Source of the DNA: Micromonospora rosaria
Lineage (GTDB): Bacteria; Actinomycetota; Actinomycetes; Mycobacteriales; Micromonosporaceae
Direction: 5' to 3'
Assembly: GCF_001567585.1 (NCBI RefSeq)
Contig: NZ_LRQV01000025.1
Coordinates: forward strand, 1 to 63,029
DNA length: 63,029 nt
Shown: positions 42,679 to 52,834 of the stretch, piece after piece
Position numbering within the stretch: position 1 is the first letter of the stretch
Layout: each line of letters begins with the position of its first letter
Notes under the pieces: model-generated
Told to the model about the DNA's origin: nothing
Databases searched by the model: none
What the model saw: only the letters and a program-made list of their open reading frames with translations
Program-made: the position numbers and the translations under genes

Positions 42679-45600
42679 TCCTCGACCCCCTTGCCACCAG
42701 CGACGCGATCGTCTCCACCTACCGGCGCTATCTTCGTTCCCTCGTGGAGCCGAAGGATCCCCGGCTCGCGACCGCGCTCGAAGCTGCGATCGGCGACGCG
42801 ATCAACCAGGAGATCACCAAGGGGCCACTGCTCGAGGCGACCCCGCCCTACGTCACCAGCGCCACACCCCGGCAGCTCATCGACGCGGGCGTGCTCGATC
42901 CCGGCATCGCCAGCCTGGGCGCCGGACTGGCCATGGACCGTCCGCTCTACCAACACCAGGAGCGGGCGGTCCGGAAGGCAACCGCAGGGCGCAACATCGT
43001 CGTCGCCACCGGCACCGGATCCGGCAAGACCGAGAGCTTCCTCATCCCCATCCTGAGCCGGCTGATGGCCGAACGTGCGGCGGGCAGCCTCGGGCCTGGT
43101 GTGCGGGCGCTGCTGCTGTACCCGATGAACGCGCTGGCCAACGATCAGATGAAGCGGCTGCGGGGCCTGCTCGCCGAGGCGCCGGACATCACTTTTGGCC
43201 GGTACACGGGTGAGACCCGCCGGAGTCGCCGGGAGGCCGTGGAGGTCTTCGAGCAGCAAAACCCTGGCGAGCGGCCGCTGCCCAACGAGCTGCTCAGCCG
43301 GGAGGAGATGCAGCAGCGACCGCCGCACCTCCTGCTGACCAACTACGCCATGCTTGAATACCTGCTGCTGCGGCCATTGGACATGGACCTCTTCGAGGGC
43401 GAACACGCCGGGCACTGGCAGTTCATCGTCGTCGACGAGGCGCACGTCTACGACGGGGCTCGCGGGGCCGAGCTGGCGATGCTGCTGCGCCGACTCGCCG
43501 ACCGGGTGGATTCGGGCCGACCGGTGCAGTGCATCGCGACGAGCGCGACCGTCGGTAGCGACATGGGAGCCGTAGTCGACTTCGCTGCCTCCCTCTTCCC
43601 CGTCCCCTTCGAGTACGACCCCGCCGACGAAGCGAGGCAGGACGTCGTCACCGCCGACCGGGTCCAGCTGCCGCCCGGGCCCGAGTGGGGACCCCTGCCC
43701 GCCACGGCGTACGAGAAACTGCTAAACGCGCCGGACCCCGCCGGTGCCGTCGTGGCCCTCGCCCGCGAGCACGGGTACGCCGGGGACGACCCCGCCGAGG
43801 CGCTGGCGTACGAGCAGCGCGTTCGCCGGCTCAAGGCGCTGCTCGCCCACGGGCCGATACCGCTGCACGAGGTCGCCCAGGCCCTGTTCCCCAGTAGCGG
43901 CGCGTCCGCGACCGCGTCGATGGTCGCCCTGGCCAACAGCGTCCACGACAAGGACGGCACACCGGTGCTCTCCGCCCGCTACCACCTCTTCGCCCGTGCG
44001 ACGGAAGGAGCTTTCGCCTGCCTCGGAGCCAACGGGCCGCACGTCAGTCTGACCCGGCACGAGCGCTGCGGCCGGTGCGGCGACGCCGCCTTCGAGTTCG
44101 GCACCTGCCGCCGCTGCGGCACCGTCTACTTGATGGGCACGCTGGAGCGGATCGGCACCTTCACCGTGTTCCGGTCCCGCCGCTCCCGCGACGAGCAGCA
44201 GGTGTGGATGGCGCTGGTCGACGACGTGGCGACCGACGAGGACGAGGAGATGTTCAGCGGTGCTGCCCAGGCGGCCGGCGAGCTGGGCGCGCTGTGCACC
44301 CGGTGCGGGGTGTTCCAGATCGGTAAGGCAGCCAACTGCCCGCGCTGCCCGGACGGCGCCGTGCGCGCGGTTCGTTTCCTACGGCAGCGCAGCGACGAGC
44401 TCACGGCCTGCCTCGCGTGCGGTGGACGCGGAGCCGGCCTAATCCGACTCTTCGCCAGCGGTAACGAAGCCTCCGCCTCGGTCCTGGCGACCGCCCTCTA
44501 TCAGAAGCTGCCCGTGGCCTCCGATCCCGTCCAGCAAGGCCTGCGAGGCGGCGGGCGCAAGCTGCTGCTGTTCAGCGACAGCCGGCAGTCCGCGGCGTAC
44601 TTCGCGCCGTACCTCGAAGACTCCTACGAGCGGGTGCAGCGTCGGCGGCTGCTCCACGAGGGTGCCGTCGCCGCTGCGGCGGCCGACGACGAGGTTCGCC
44701 TCACCGACGTCGTCTACCACACCTCCCGAGTAGCCGACCGGTACGGCATCTTCGAACGGCGGCAGAGCCGACAGGCTCGGGAGAGGCAGGTCGCCCTCTG
44801 GGCGCAGGTCGAGGCTGTCGGCGTTGACGAACGCAACTCCCTGGAGGGCAGGGGACTCATCGCCTGGGACATGTCCCGCAACCCTGCCTGGCTACCACCC
44901 CAGCCACTGCTTGCCCTCGGCCTCAGCGACGAGGAGGTCTGGGCGCTGCTCGCCGAGTTGATCCGATCGATTCGGCTCCAGGGCGCCGTCGGCGCCCTTG
45001 ACGGAGTGGACCCCCGCGACGAGGCGTTCCAGCCGCGGCTCGGCCCGATCTACGTACGCGGCACTGGCTCCGACGCGCGCCGCAAGGTGCTCAGCTGGCT
45101 GCCGACCAGGGGGACCAACCGGCGGGCCGACTTCGTGACCCGCGTGCTTGCTCGGCTCGACCGGCAGGCGGACCCGATCCAACTGCTGGAGGGCGTGTGG
45201 CGCCTGCTGACCAAGGGGCCACAGGCCGAGTGGCTGATCGCCGGCACCGAAGCCGGCATCGGGCAGGTCCATCAGCTCGACTCCGCTTTGATCACCTGCA
45301 CGCCTACGACCGGCGGCCTGACCATGTGGCAGTGCAGCAGGTGCCGCAAGCTCACCCCGTTCAACGTGCGCGCCATCTGCCCCACCATGGCCTGCACCGG
45401 CGATCTCGAACCGTGGACGTCGCCTGCGGTGGACACCGACCCGGACCACTACCGCAACGTCTACAGGGACATGAACCCAGTGCCGCTGCGCATACTCGAA
45501 CACACCGCCCAGTGGACCAGCGAACGAGCCGCCGAAATCCAGCAGCAGTTCGTCCGCGGCGAAGTCAACGCCCTCTCCTGCTCCACCACGTTCGAACTCG

Positions 45601-47603
45601 GTGTCGACGTCGGCGAGCTGCAAGCCGTCATGCTGCGCAACATGCCTCCGACCACCGCGAATTACGTCCAGCGGGCCGGTCGGGCCGGCCGCCGAACCGA
45701 TTCAGCCGCGCTCGTGCTCACCTATGCCCAGCGCCGCTCGCATGACCTCTCTCGGTTCGCCGAGCCCGACCGGATGATCGCCGGCGAGGTCCGGGCCCCG
45801 TACGTGCCTCTGACCAACGTGCGGATTGATCGGCGGCACGCTCACTCCGTCGCGCTCGCCGCATTCTTCCGGCACCAATTTCGGTCCCACGGCACCATCT
45901 GGCGAACGGCAGGGGAGTTCTTCCTGCCAGGTGACGACGGGATCGCCCCAGTCACGTTGGTCCGCGACTTCCTTAACCCAGTTCCTGGGCGGGTCACCGA
46001 CTCGCTGCGGCAGGTGCTGCCGGCCGAGGTGCGCGACATCATCGGCGTCGACTCCGAAGAGTGGGTCGAGCACCTGGTCGACCTGCTGGAGTCGGTCCGG
46101 GCCGAGCTGCAGCAGGATGTCGACACGTACGAGCAGAAGCGGCAGGAGGCCTTCACCGCCCGCCAAGACGACAAGGCCGCGCGGTACGGCCGCGTGATGA
46201 ACACGATCACTCGTCGCGAACTACTCGGGCTGCTTGCCAACCGAAACGTACTGCCGAAGTACGGGTTTCCCGTCGACACCGTCGAGCTGCGGCTGGCCTT
46301 CGCGGACGCCCCCATCGCAAAGCAACTGGAGCTTTCCAGAGACCTCTCGTCGGCCATCTATGAGTACGCACCCGGTGCGGAGGTCGTCGCCGGGGGACTG
46401 GTCTGGCAGTCGGCTGGCCTGTACCGGCTGCCCGGACGCGACCTTGAGCGACGCTACTACGCGGTGTGCGACGGATGCGGCCACTACCGCGACTCGATCG
46501 ACCGCCTCGACCCGGAGTGCCCGGCCTGCGGCTCCGCCCTCGTCGGCGTACCCCGTCAGTACGCCATTCCCGTCTTCGGCTTCGTCGCGGCGCGCGGTAC
46601 GGGCCGGCGGCCCACCAGCGCGCCGCGCCGGGCCTGGCACGGCGCAACCCATGTCGTGTCTCCCGGCGCGGAGCTCTACGCGGACAAGTTGGACCTCGCC
46701 GGAGGCGCGATCACCATCCGGGCCGGTGCCCGTGGCGAGCTGGTGGCAATCAGCGACGGTGCGATGGGACGCGGCTTCCTCGTTTGCGCGACCTGTGGCT
46801 TCGCCGGCCGGGCTATCGACGGTCGGGTTGATCACCAGAGTCCGCTCAGCGGCCGCGAGTGCCGTGGCCGCATGGAGAACTTGTCGCTGGCCCACAAATA
46901 TCAGACGGACGTCCTCGACCTGAGCTTCGATGGTGCCATCGTGGTCGGAGTCGAGGACAACGCCTGGCGATCGGTCGCGTACGCACTGGTGGAGGGGGCG
47001 GTGCGCGCGCTCGAGATCTCCCGCGACGACATCGATGCGACGGTCTACCGAACCGAAGCCGGCCGCAGCGTGATCATGCTGTACGACACCGTGCCCGGGG
47101 GAGCCGGCCACGTCCGGCGGATCGCTGAGCGGCTGCGGGACGTACTCAACCATGCCCTGCAGCGGGTCCGCGACTGTGAATGCGGCCCGGAGACCAGCTG
47201 CTACCGCTGCTTGCGGGTGTTCCGGAACGAGCGTCACCACGAGCAGTTGCGTCGCGGCGTGGCGGCGGACGTGCTCAGCCGCCTCCTCGGCAAGCACGAC
47301 CAAGCGCCCGTCGGGGCGCTGCGGGTCTCGCTCTCGGACGTCGGGCCCGCCCTTACCGCGACTCGCCGATTCCTGGTGACGGAGGCGCCCGGCGAGATCT
47401 TCGAGCCCGTCACCTCCGGACAACTCGACCTTTACGAAGGTCGTGTCGTCCTCGCCCGCCGTGACGGCGACGCCGCGGTAGGGCGGCTCTGGCTCCAACG
47501 CGATGCCAACGATGTGGTCGGGGCGGGCCTGCAGCCGATAGCCGGAGCGCCGTTGGGCGACGGGGCAGACGATCTCATGCTGATCGGCGTCGCTGTGTGG
47601 TGA
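42675..47603 (+). CDS. druE: DEAD/DEAH helicase with DUF1998 C-terminal region (DruE-like)
   Basis: A 1642-residue SF2 helicase. Walker A is ATGTGSGKT (K118); motif Ia LLYPMNALANDQ; motif II VDEAH (254-257); motif III SATVG. Helicase motifs IV-VI are near residues 965-1005 (TTFELGVDVGELQAVMLRNM, then QRAGRAGRR). Between the two RecA lobes lie cysteine pairs (CGRCG, CRRCG, CTRCG, CPRCP) likely binding zinc. The C-terminal part is DUF1998-like: MLYDTVPGGAGHVRRIAERL and CECGPETSCYRCLRVFRNER. Such helicases define Druantia (DruE) and also occur in DISARM-like systems. It is coupled by ATGA to the DruH-like gene. An open frame extends 5' to 42267 but that part is antisense-type shadow of DruH. Confidence 0.75.
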   Translation: MILDPLATSDAIVSTYRRYLRSLVEPKDPRLATALEAAIGDAINQEITKGPLLEATPPYVTSATPRQLIDAGVLDPGIASLGAGLAMDRPLYQHQERAVRKATAGRNIVVATGTGSGKTESFLIPILSRLMAERAAGSLGPGVRALLLYPMNALANDQMKRLRGLLAEAPDITFGRYTGETRRSRREAVEVFEQQNPGERPLPNELLSREEMQQRPPHLLLTNYAMLEYLLLRPLDMDLFEGEHAGHWQFIVVDEAHVYDGARGAELAMLLRRLADRVDSGRPVQCIATSATVGSDMGAVVDFAASLFPVPFEYDPADEARQDVVTADRVQLPPGPEWGPLPATAYEKLLNAPDPAGAVVALAREHGYAGDDPAEALAYEQRVRRLKALLAHGPIPLHEVAQALFPSSGASATASMVALANSVHDKDGTPVLSARYHLFARATEGAFACLGANGPHVSLTRHERCGRCGDAAFEFGTCRRCGTVYLMGTLERIGTFTVFRSRRSRDEQQVWMALVDDVATDEDEEMFSGAAQAAGELGALCTRCGVFQIGKAANCPRCPDGAVRAVRFLRQRSDELTACLACGGRGAGLIRLFASGNEASASVLATALYQKLPVASDPVQQGLRGGGRKLLLFSDSRQSAAYFAPYLEDSYERVQRRRLLHEGAVAAAAADDEVRLTDVVYHTSRVADRYGIFERRQSRQARERQVALWAQVEAVGVDERNSLEGRGLIAWDMSRNPAWLPPQPLLALGLSDEEVWALLAELIRSIRLQGAVGALDGVDPRDEAFQPRLGPIYVRGTGSDARRKVLSWLPTRGTNRRADFVTRVLARLDRQADPIQLLEGVWRLLTKGPQAEWLIAGTEAGIGQVHQLDSALITCTPTTGGLTMWQCSRCRKLTPFNVRAICPTMACTGDLEPWTSPAVDTDPDHYRNVYRDMNPVPLRILEHTAQWTSERAAEIQQQFVRGEVNALSCSTTFELGVDVGELQAVMLRNMPPTTANYVQRAGRAGRRTDSAALVLTYAQRRSHDLSRFAEPDRMIAGEVRAPYVPLTNVRIDRRHAHSVALAAFFRHQFRSHGTIWRTAGEFFLPGDDGIAPVTLVRDFLNPVPGRVTDSLRQVLPAEVRDIIGVDSEEWVEHLVDLLESVRAELQQDVDTYEQKRQEAFTARQDDKAARYGRVMNTITRRELLGLLANRNVLPKYGFPVDTVELRLAFADAPIAKQLELSRDLSSAIYEYAPGAEVVAGGLVWQSAGLYRLPGRDLERRYYAVCDGCGHYRDSIDRLDPECPACGSALVGVPRQYAIPVFGFVAARGTGRRPTSAPRRAWHGATHVVSPGAELYADKLDLAGGAITIRAGARGELVAISDGAMGRGFLVCATCGFAGRAIDGRVDHQSPLSGRECRGRMENLSLAHKYQTDVLDLSFDGAIVVGVEDNAWRSVAYALVEGAVRALEISRDDIDATVYRTEAGRSVIMLYDTVPGGAGHVRRIAERLRDVLNHALQRVRDCECGPETSCYRCLRVFRNERHHEQLRRGVAADVLSRLLGKHDQAPVGALRVSLSDVGPALTATRRFLVTEAPGEIFEPVTSGQLDLYEGRVVLARRDGDAAVGRLWLQRDANDVVGAGLQPIAGAPLGDGADDLMLIGVAVW

Positions 47604-47728
47604 TGTGGAGCTGGCTATTGCTCCGCATACCCCTTCTGGTCACCGCCTCGGGTGGCCCCCGCAGAGCGTGGTGACTTCGATCACCGACACCCGCCGATGC
47701 AACTCAACTGGAGAGGTGGTCGAGTCCT

Positions 47729-49558
47729 ATGGGGCGATCGGCTAACAGAGAGGTAGCCGGCGTTGATGCGCCGCGGCCGAAGGTATGTCGCATCGCCTCG
47801 GAGGACGAGGCCAGCGAGCTAGCGCACCGGTTGTTGGTGCCCGGGCGGCGGTGGCCGGTCGTCGTGCTGACGATTCCGGCGGGGTATGACCAGCCGTTCG
47901 GTGATCCGGACGAGATCAAGCAGGCGGTCGGCGACCTGGCCGAGGTGGTGCTGATGCCCACGAGCGACGTCTCGTGGGCATTCTCGCGCGTGATGCCCAC
48001 CATGACACAGGTGTACGGCGGCGCGGGTCGGGTGTACCCGGTCGATCATGCCTGGGTTTCTGACCCTGGGCGTAGCAGGTTGCGGTTCGCCTACTCGCCA
48101 GACGACCGTAAGCGCATCACCGATCAGTTGATCAGCGATGCGCTGCAAGCGGCCATGGCAGCTGGACTCGTCGAGCCCCGCCCGCGTTCGGAGTCTCAGC
48201 AGCGGTCGGGACGGGTGCAGGGCGTCATCGGTTCGCGGGCGCTGGTCACATTGGAAGACATGTCGGCGGCGACGGTGTGGGAGGAGTTGACCCTTCCCGG
48301 CGTGACGCTGGACCAGGTGCTCGTCAAGGGGCAGTCAGTCGCGGGCAGCTACGACCGGGACTCGCGGCGCCTGGACGTGCGGGCCGCGCTGCGGTTTACC
48401 GACCTCGCCAGCGCCCTGGAGGGAGTGAACGAGGCGTACGAGACCGGTGACGCGGTTCTGGCTGAGGTGGCCGCGGTAACCGATGACGCGGTCACCGTGC
48501 GGCTGCTGCCCGGCCTCGCGGTCGAGGTCGGCCGGGAGGCGGTAACCACCAACCCCATCGACACGCTGAGCGGCCTGTTCAGCGTCGGCGAGATCGTCAC
48601 TGGCCGCCTTGTAGCGCTTGAGCCGCTGCGGATGCGGTTGGATGATGTCGATGACGAAGAGCGGCCGAAGCCCGCGCCGAGTCTGCTTGCGGGCGGGCCG
48701 CCGTGGCTGCGTCCGCCCGCCCCGCAGCCCCCGGCGGTGGCGGCGCCTTCGCCCCCGGCGCACTCACCGCCGTTGGCGGCGCCACCGTCACCAGGTGTGC
48801 GGAATGTGGCGCCGCGGCAGCCGACGCCGTTGGACCTGGTCCGCCTGCTTTCGCCGGCGCAGCAACCGGTGATGGCGCGACCCACCGAGGCCATGCCGGT
48901 ATGGGAGCAGGCGCGTGTCGCACAGCTGAGCAACGAGCTGGCGGCCGAGCGGGCGACCCGCAAGGCCCTCGCCGACGAATTGACGGGTCTACGAGGCCGA
49001 GCCGCTGAGCTGGAAGCTGAGTGCGCGCAAGCGACTCGGTCCATTGGACAGCTACAGACCCGCTACCGCGGCGCCGACCTGGCTCGGCAGCGGCTGATCA
49101 AGCAGCTCAAGAGCGCGCAGAGCCGCGTCGACCAGCCTGCGACTGCGGGGGAGCCGCTCTTCCTCGATCCCGAGGAACAGTTCCGCTACGAGGTCACCTG
49201 TGAATGGGCGCAGCGCGTACCCGCCGCCGAGAAGGCGGCCAAGCCGCTAGCCACGTACGTCCTAAACCCGGATTTCCTCGACTCCGTGGAGAAGCTTGAG
49301 GGCATCAGCCGGGCAAAGGTCGTAGCGGTCGTGGTCGAGGTGCTCACCGGTCAGGCCCAGCACCTCGCCGGGCGCGACGCGCACCAACTACGCACCGGCG
49401 AGGCCGGCACCTCATACGTCCGCCGCCCCGACGGCGCGACCTGCTGGCGGGTAGCGCTACAACGGGAATCAGCCGCCGCTCGCCGGCTGCACTACTGGCG
49501 TACCCAAGGCGGCTACGAGCTTTCCCGCGTCGTTCTCCACGACGACTACCGTCCCTGA
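47729..49558 (+). CDS. S1-like / coiled-coil protein associated with the helicase operon
   Basis: A 609-residue protein, family name unknown to me. Residues about 25-150 form a domain with VVVLTIPAGYDQPFGDPDEI, EVVLMPTSDVSWAFSRVMP and QVYGGAGRVYPVDHAW. Residues about 155-310 look like two S1/OB-type barrels (GVIGSRALVTLEDM; GDAVLAEVAAVTDDAVTVRL; FSVGEIVTGRLVALEPLRMR). A Pro/Ala-rich linker (about 320-370) leads to a coiled coil (about 390-455), then a C-terminal domain (EEQFRYEVTCEWAQRVPAAE; ARRLHYWRTQGGYELSRVVL). Nucleic-acid binding is suggested by the S1-like parts. It lies 125 bp after the helicase; GAGAGG precedes the ATG. Confidence 0.6.
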   Translation: MGRSANREVAGVDAPRPKVCRIASEDEASELAHRLLVPGRRWPVVVLTIPAGYDQPFGDPDEIKQAVGDLAEVVLMPTSDVSWAFSRVMPTMTQVYGGAGRVYPVDHAWVSDPGRSRLRFAYSPDDRKRITDQLISDALQAAMAAGLVEPRPRSESQQRSGRVQGVIGSRALVTLEDMSAATVWEELTLPGVTLDQVLVKGQSVAGSYDRDSRRLDVRAALRFTDLASALEGVNEAYETGDAVLAEVAAVTDDAVTVRLLPGLAVEVGREAVTTNPIDTLSGLFSVGEIVTGRLVALEPLRMRLDDVDDEERPKPAPSLLAGGPPWLRPPAPQPPAVAAPSPPAHSPPLAAPPSPGVRNVAPRQPTPLDLVRLLSPAQQPVMARPTEAMPVWEQARVAQLSNELAAERATRKALADELTGLRGRAAELEAECAQATRSIGQLQTRYRGADLARQRLIKQLKSAQSRVDQPATAGEPLFLDPEEQFRYEVTCEWAQRVPAAEKAAKPLATYVLNPDFLDSVEKLEGISRAKVVAVVVEVLTGQAQHLAGRDAHQLRTGEAGTSYVRRPDGATCWRVALQRESAAARRLHYWRTQGGYELSRVVLHDDYRP

Positions 49559-49861
49559 TGATCGGTGCCACCACTCTCACCAGGACGGACGGGCCCCTGT
49601 CGGGCGCCGGCGCCGGTCATAGGTCGGACACAGCCGGAAGACCCTGCGGTGTGGGGGGAAGTCGACGCCTCATTTCCAACGCGCAGCAGCGCCACCAGGA
49701 CGATGACCCGTGCACGTGTGGGCAGGAAGCGGTCGCGCCTTTGGGGGTGACCCTGCGCTTGAGTGGAAGAGAGAGCCCAGGTCAGGACGGAGACGATTCG
49801 CGGCTACCACCGATGGCGCGGCGGTGCGGCTCGTTGGCTGCCATGCCGCGGGGCGGCCTGT
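49559..49861. other. Gap between convergent genes
   Basis: About 300 bp between the ends of two convergent genes. A GC-rich inverted sequence near 49600-49617 (GGGCGCCGGCGCCGGT) may help terminate both. No gene seen. Confidence 0.4.
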
Positions 49862-52834
49862 TCATGCTCCCTCCTTTGAGTAGTAGAGCAGCCGATTGGC
49901 GACTTCTCTGGCCTTCTGGGGATACCCGTAGGCGTTCGGGCCGTAGCCCAGGTTGGGGATTACGTACTTGACCGGATCCGACGCCAGACCGAGCGCGGTT
50001 CCGAGACCCTTGACGACCTTGGGCGGGACGCCGGCGTCCTCGTAAGCACCGATGTGCCGCGGCGGCAGGCCGGTCGAGCGCCATGTCAGGAACCTCTTCA
50101 ATGTCATGGTGGTGAGCCCATACTGCAGGTAGGTGTCGCCGGTAATGCCGGCCGCCGCCCAGCCGGCGATGTCGTGGTCGGCGACGGTGCCCTCGCGTAG
50201 GCGGTCCAGCCATCCTGCGACGTCCTCAACCGGCACGTCGCGGGCCTGCCAGGCAGCGACGCCGTCCGGCCCGACGCCGTGTCGGTCAAGCGCTGCGGCG
50301 GCGTCGGCGCTGACTTGTGGGTAACTGGTCCAGCGGAGGCAGCCAGCCAGATCCTGCCTGCCGTACCAGGCGGCGATCCGCTCGGGTGGGACACCGGCTT
50401 GCGCCCACACGCTGGCCTGGTCGGGACTCGGCCCCTGTTCCAGCAGCGGTGCGACCTGGTGGACGGTGTGGCCGGACGTCAGCCACCGGTATGCCAGCCA
50501 CACTGTGCGGTACGACTCGATCAGCGACACTCGCCTTCGGTAGTCGCGTTCTGGTGCGTCCGGCAGCGGCCCGCAAGCGTGCAGCGAATTCTCGACGGTG
50601 TAACAGGCCAGCTGTTCACCGGAGAGGGCGGCCAGGAATTCTTCGTGCTCGCGCTGATGCTCGTTGTGGTCGGCTAGTACGACCCGGTTGTCGATGATGC
50701 GCACCTCATGGGTCGCCCAGTTGCGGTGCGCTCCGTCGGTGGATTGGCCGCAGCCCACGGTCAGCGGGGGCAGTCCGACCGCCACCCAGGACATGAATTC
50801 GTCGGGTGATCGAGGACATCTGCCCGGCTCCACTGCGGTGATGGCATCGGCCAGCACCGCCGGCAGAGTCTTGTACCAGTTGACCTCGGGGGTAGCGTCC
50901 TGGGTTCGTGGACCGGTCGTGGCCAATCGGCGCAGGTCAACGGTCATCGGGGTGCCGTGCCGGGCCGCCAGCTCTTCGGTGAGCCGGGTGATGGTGGCGA
51001 TGGTGTTGCGGTCGAGCCGCTTCCGACAGGCGTTGGTGCGCTGGAGGCCGATGTGTTCGACGTCGTCGAGCCGAACCGTCCCGTCGAAGTGATTGGTTAG
51101 GGCGATCGACGGGCGATTGCCGGGTGAATTGTCGTCCACGGTCAGCCGGAAGACGTCGACCGTGCACAGCAGCACGGCGAGCTGGGCGGCCCGCCAAGCG
51201 TCCGCGATCGCCTCGTTCGCTCGAGCCGCCGGAGGTAGCCGGAGTTCTCCCAGGCGATAGCGGTCGACGCGCCACAGCAGTCGAAACAGGCGGCGTGCGC
51301 CGTGGGCGGTCAGCGTCGCCTGGTAAGTGCGGCAGTCGTCCGGCGTAGTGACGGTTATCCAGTCGCGACGTAGAAGCGTCCGCAGGCTCTCGCCGGCCGT
51401 TCCCGCCACGCCGGTCACATCGGCCTTAAGCATCGCCAGCGCGGCGTCGAGTTCTTCGTCGCTGACCCAATCGCGCGGACGCTCGCCTGTGGTGTCGCCC
51501 AGCAAAGCCCGCTGTGCCACGGCACTCCATCCCGCAGCCGACCGTGTGCCGTCGTGACTGGCGATGTCGGCGTCCAAGGCGGCCGTTCCCTCCGCGCTGA
51601 GGTGCGGTGACCGCTCCCAGGCTAGGCAGGCCGCTAGGTCCCGGCGGCCGTACCAGGCTATGACCCGATCGAGGGGCACGCCCGCGTCAACCCATTCCCC
51701 GGCTTGTTCCGGGCTCGGCCCGTGCACGAGCAGCGGCTCGACCCTCGCCAGCGAATGGCCGTGACGCAGCCACCGGTAGGCGAGCCAGATCGTGCGCAAC
51801 TGCTCGGCCCGCCGCGCCTGACTGCTCGATAGGTGCGATCCAGGATGTTCCTCGGAATACCGGCCGGCGCGCCGCCCAGAACGAGTCAGCGGCCCGGCGC
51901 TGCGTAACGTGTCCGCCAGCGCGTAACACGCCAGGAAACGGCCCTGCCCGGCCGCCGTTGCCTCCTCGTCAGCACGGTCGGCACCGTCGTGGTGGGTCAC
52001 CACCGTGTCGGCGACGACGCGCACCTGGTGCATGCTCCCATCGTGGGCTTTGCCGCCCGTGGGGTATCCGCAGCGGGTCTGCACCGGCGGCAGGCCCTGC
52101 TCCACCAGAACCACGACATCCCGGGCGCAGGTCACCCGCGTGTGCGGCGCGACGACGGCTACCGCGTCGGTCACCACAGCAGGTAGAGGTGCGTCCGGAT
52201 CCGGCACCGCCCAGGTCAGCTGCGCCGGGCCCGGCTTCGCCAGCGTGGGGACTTTCGCGCGGGACGGGCGTGCCCGCGGCACGGCGATCCAGCACACGGG
52301 TCCTGGCTCGGCGCTCTGTCGCGGACTCGGACCCTCGGCTAGGACGTGGGGCTGCAGGGTACGCAGGTCATGCCCAGCGTGCATCCACCGGTACGCCAAC
52401 CAAATCGTGCGTAGGTTCTTGAGACGTTTGGCCTGATCGCCGCCGATCCGCCGGCCTCGCGCCGCCGCTCCGGTTAGCGGACCATTGCTGCGCAGCGCTT
52501 CCTCCATGGCGTAGCAGGCCAGGTGCCTGCCCGCAGCGGACGCGGCCGCCAACTCCGTGTCCCGGCCCCGGACATCATGGTGAGCGAACGCCACGGTGTC
52601 GCCCACGATCTGAATCTGGTGCATGACACCGGAGTTGTGGCCCTTGGCGACCACGTAGTCGCACCACGTCCACGCTGGCGGCAGCCCGGAAGTCACCCAG
52701 GCGAGGAAATCCTCGTCCGAGCCGGGTGGTCGGCGGGAGCCAACTGCGGCGATCACTGTGAGCGCGGACGCCAGCACTGGTGGAATCGTCGCCATCCACC
52801 TCTGACTGTCGAACTCGGCAGTGCCACCCGACAT
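49862..52834 (-). CDS. Unknown protein built from three copies of a ~170-residue module
   Basis: A 990-residue protein with a visible internal triplication. Each module shows: a helix with VLA.A.T.VA; GLPP....C; MHQIQIVGDTVAF-type strands (copies: HQVRVVADTVVTHHD; HEVRIIDNRVVLADHN); LACY; a helix with LRS.GPL; and RTIWLAYRWL..GH.L....PLL..GPSP. Modules start near residues 5, 190 and 630; the second is interrupted by about 200 residues that bind nothing I recognise. The C-terminal 160 residues contain short helical repeats (GVPPERIAAWYGRQDLAGCL; GTVADHDIAGWAAAGITG). ATG 52834 follows GGGGGCAGG and is preferred over GTG 52870. Divergent from the MoxR gene. Role unknown. Confidence 0.6.
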   Translation of the reverse strand: MSGGTAEFDSQRWMATIPPVLASALTVIAAVGSRRPPGSDEDFLAWVTSGLPPAWTWCDYVVAKGHNSGVMHQIQIVGDTVAFAHHDVRGRDTELAAASAAGRHLACYAMEEALRSNGPLTGAAARGRRIGGDQAKRLKNLRTIWLAYRWMHAGHDLRTLQPHVLAEGPSPRQSAEPGPVCWIAVPRARPSRAKVPTLAKPGPAQLTWAVPDPDAPLPAVVTDAVAVVAPHTRVTCARDVVVLVEQGLPPVQTRCGYPTGGKAHDGSMHQVRVVADTVVTHHDGADRADEEATAAGQGRFLACYALADTLRSAGPLTRSGRRAGRYSEEHPGSHLSSSQARRAEQLRTIWLAYRWLRHGHSLARVEPLLVHGPSPEQAGEWVDAGVPLDRVIAWYGRRDLAACLAWERSPHLSAEGTAALDADIASHDGTRSAAGWSAVAQRALLGDTTGERPRDWVSDEELDAALAMLKADVTGVAGTAGESLRTLLRRDWITVTTPDDCRTYQATLTAHGARRLFRLLWRVDRYRLGELRLPPAARANEAIADAWRAAQLAVLLCTVDVFRLTVDDNSPGNRPSIALTNHFDGTVRLDDVEHIGLQRTNACRKRLDRNTIATITRLTEELAARHGTPMTVDLRRLATTGPRTQDATPEVNWYKTLPAVLADAITAVEPGRCPRSPDEFMSWVAVGLPPLTVGCGQSTDGAHRNWATHEVRIIDNRVVLADHNEHQREHEEFLAALSGEQLACYTVENSLHACGPLPDAPERDYRRRVSLIESYRTVWLAYRWLTSGHTVHQVAPLLEQGPSPDQASVWAQAGVPPERIAAWYGRQDLAGCLRWTSYPQVSADAAAALDRHGVGPDGVAAWQARDVPVEDVAGWLDRLREGTVADHDIAGWAAAGITGDTYLQYGLTTMTLKRFLTWRSTGLPPRHIGAYEDAGVPPKVVKGLGTALGLASDPVKYVIPNLGYGPNAYGYPQKAREVANRLLYYSKEGA

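Noticed and set aside
42675..47603. DISARM locus
   Set aside because: DISARM splits the helicase (DrmA) and DUF1998 protein (DrmB) and adds a PLD protein; here helicase and DUF1998 are one chain and no PLD or methylase gene is seen.
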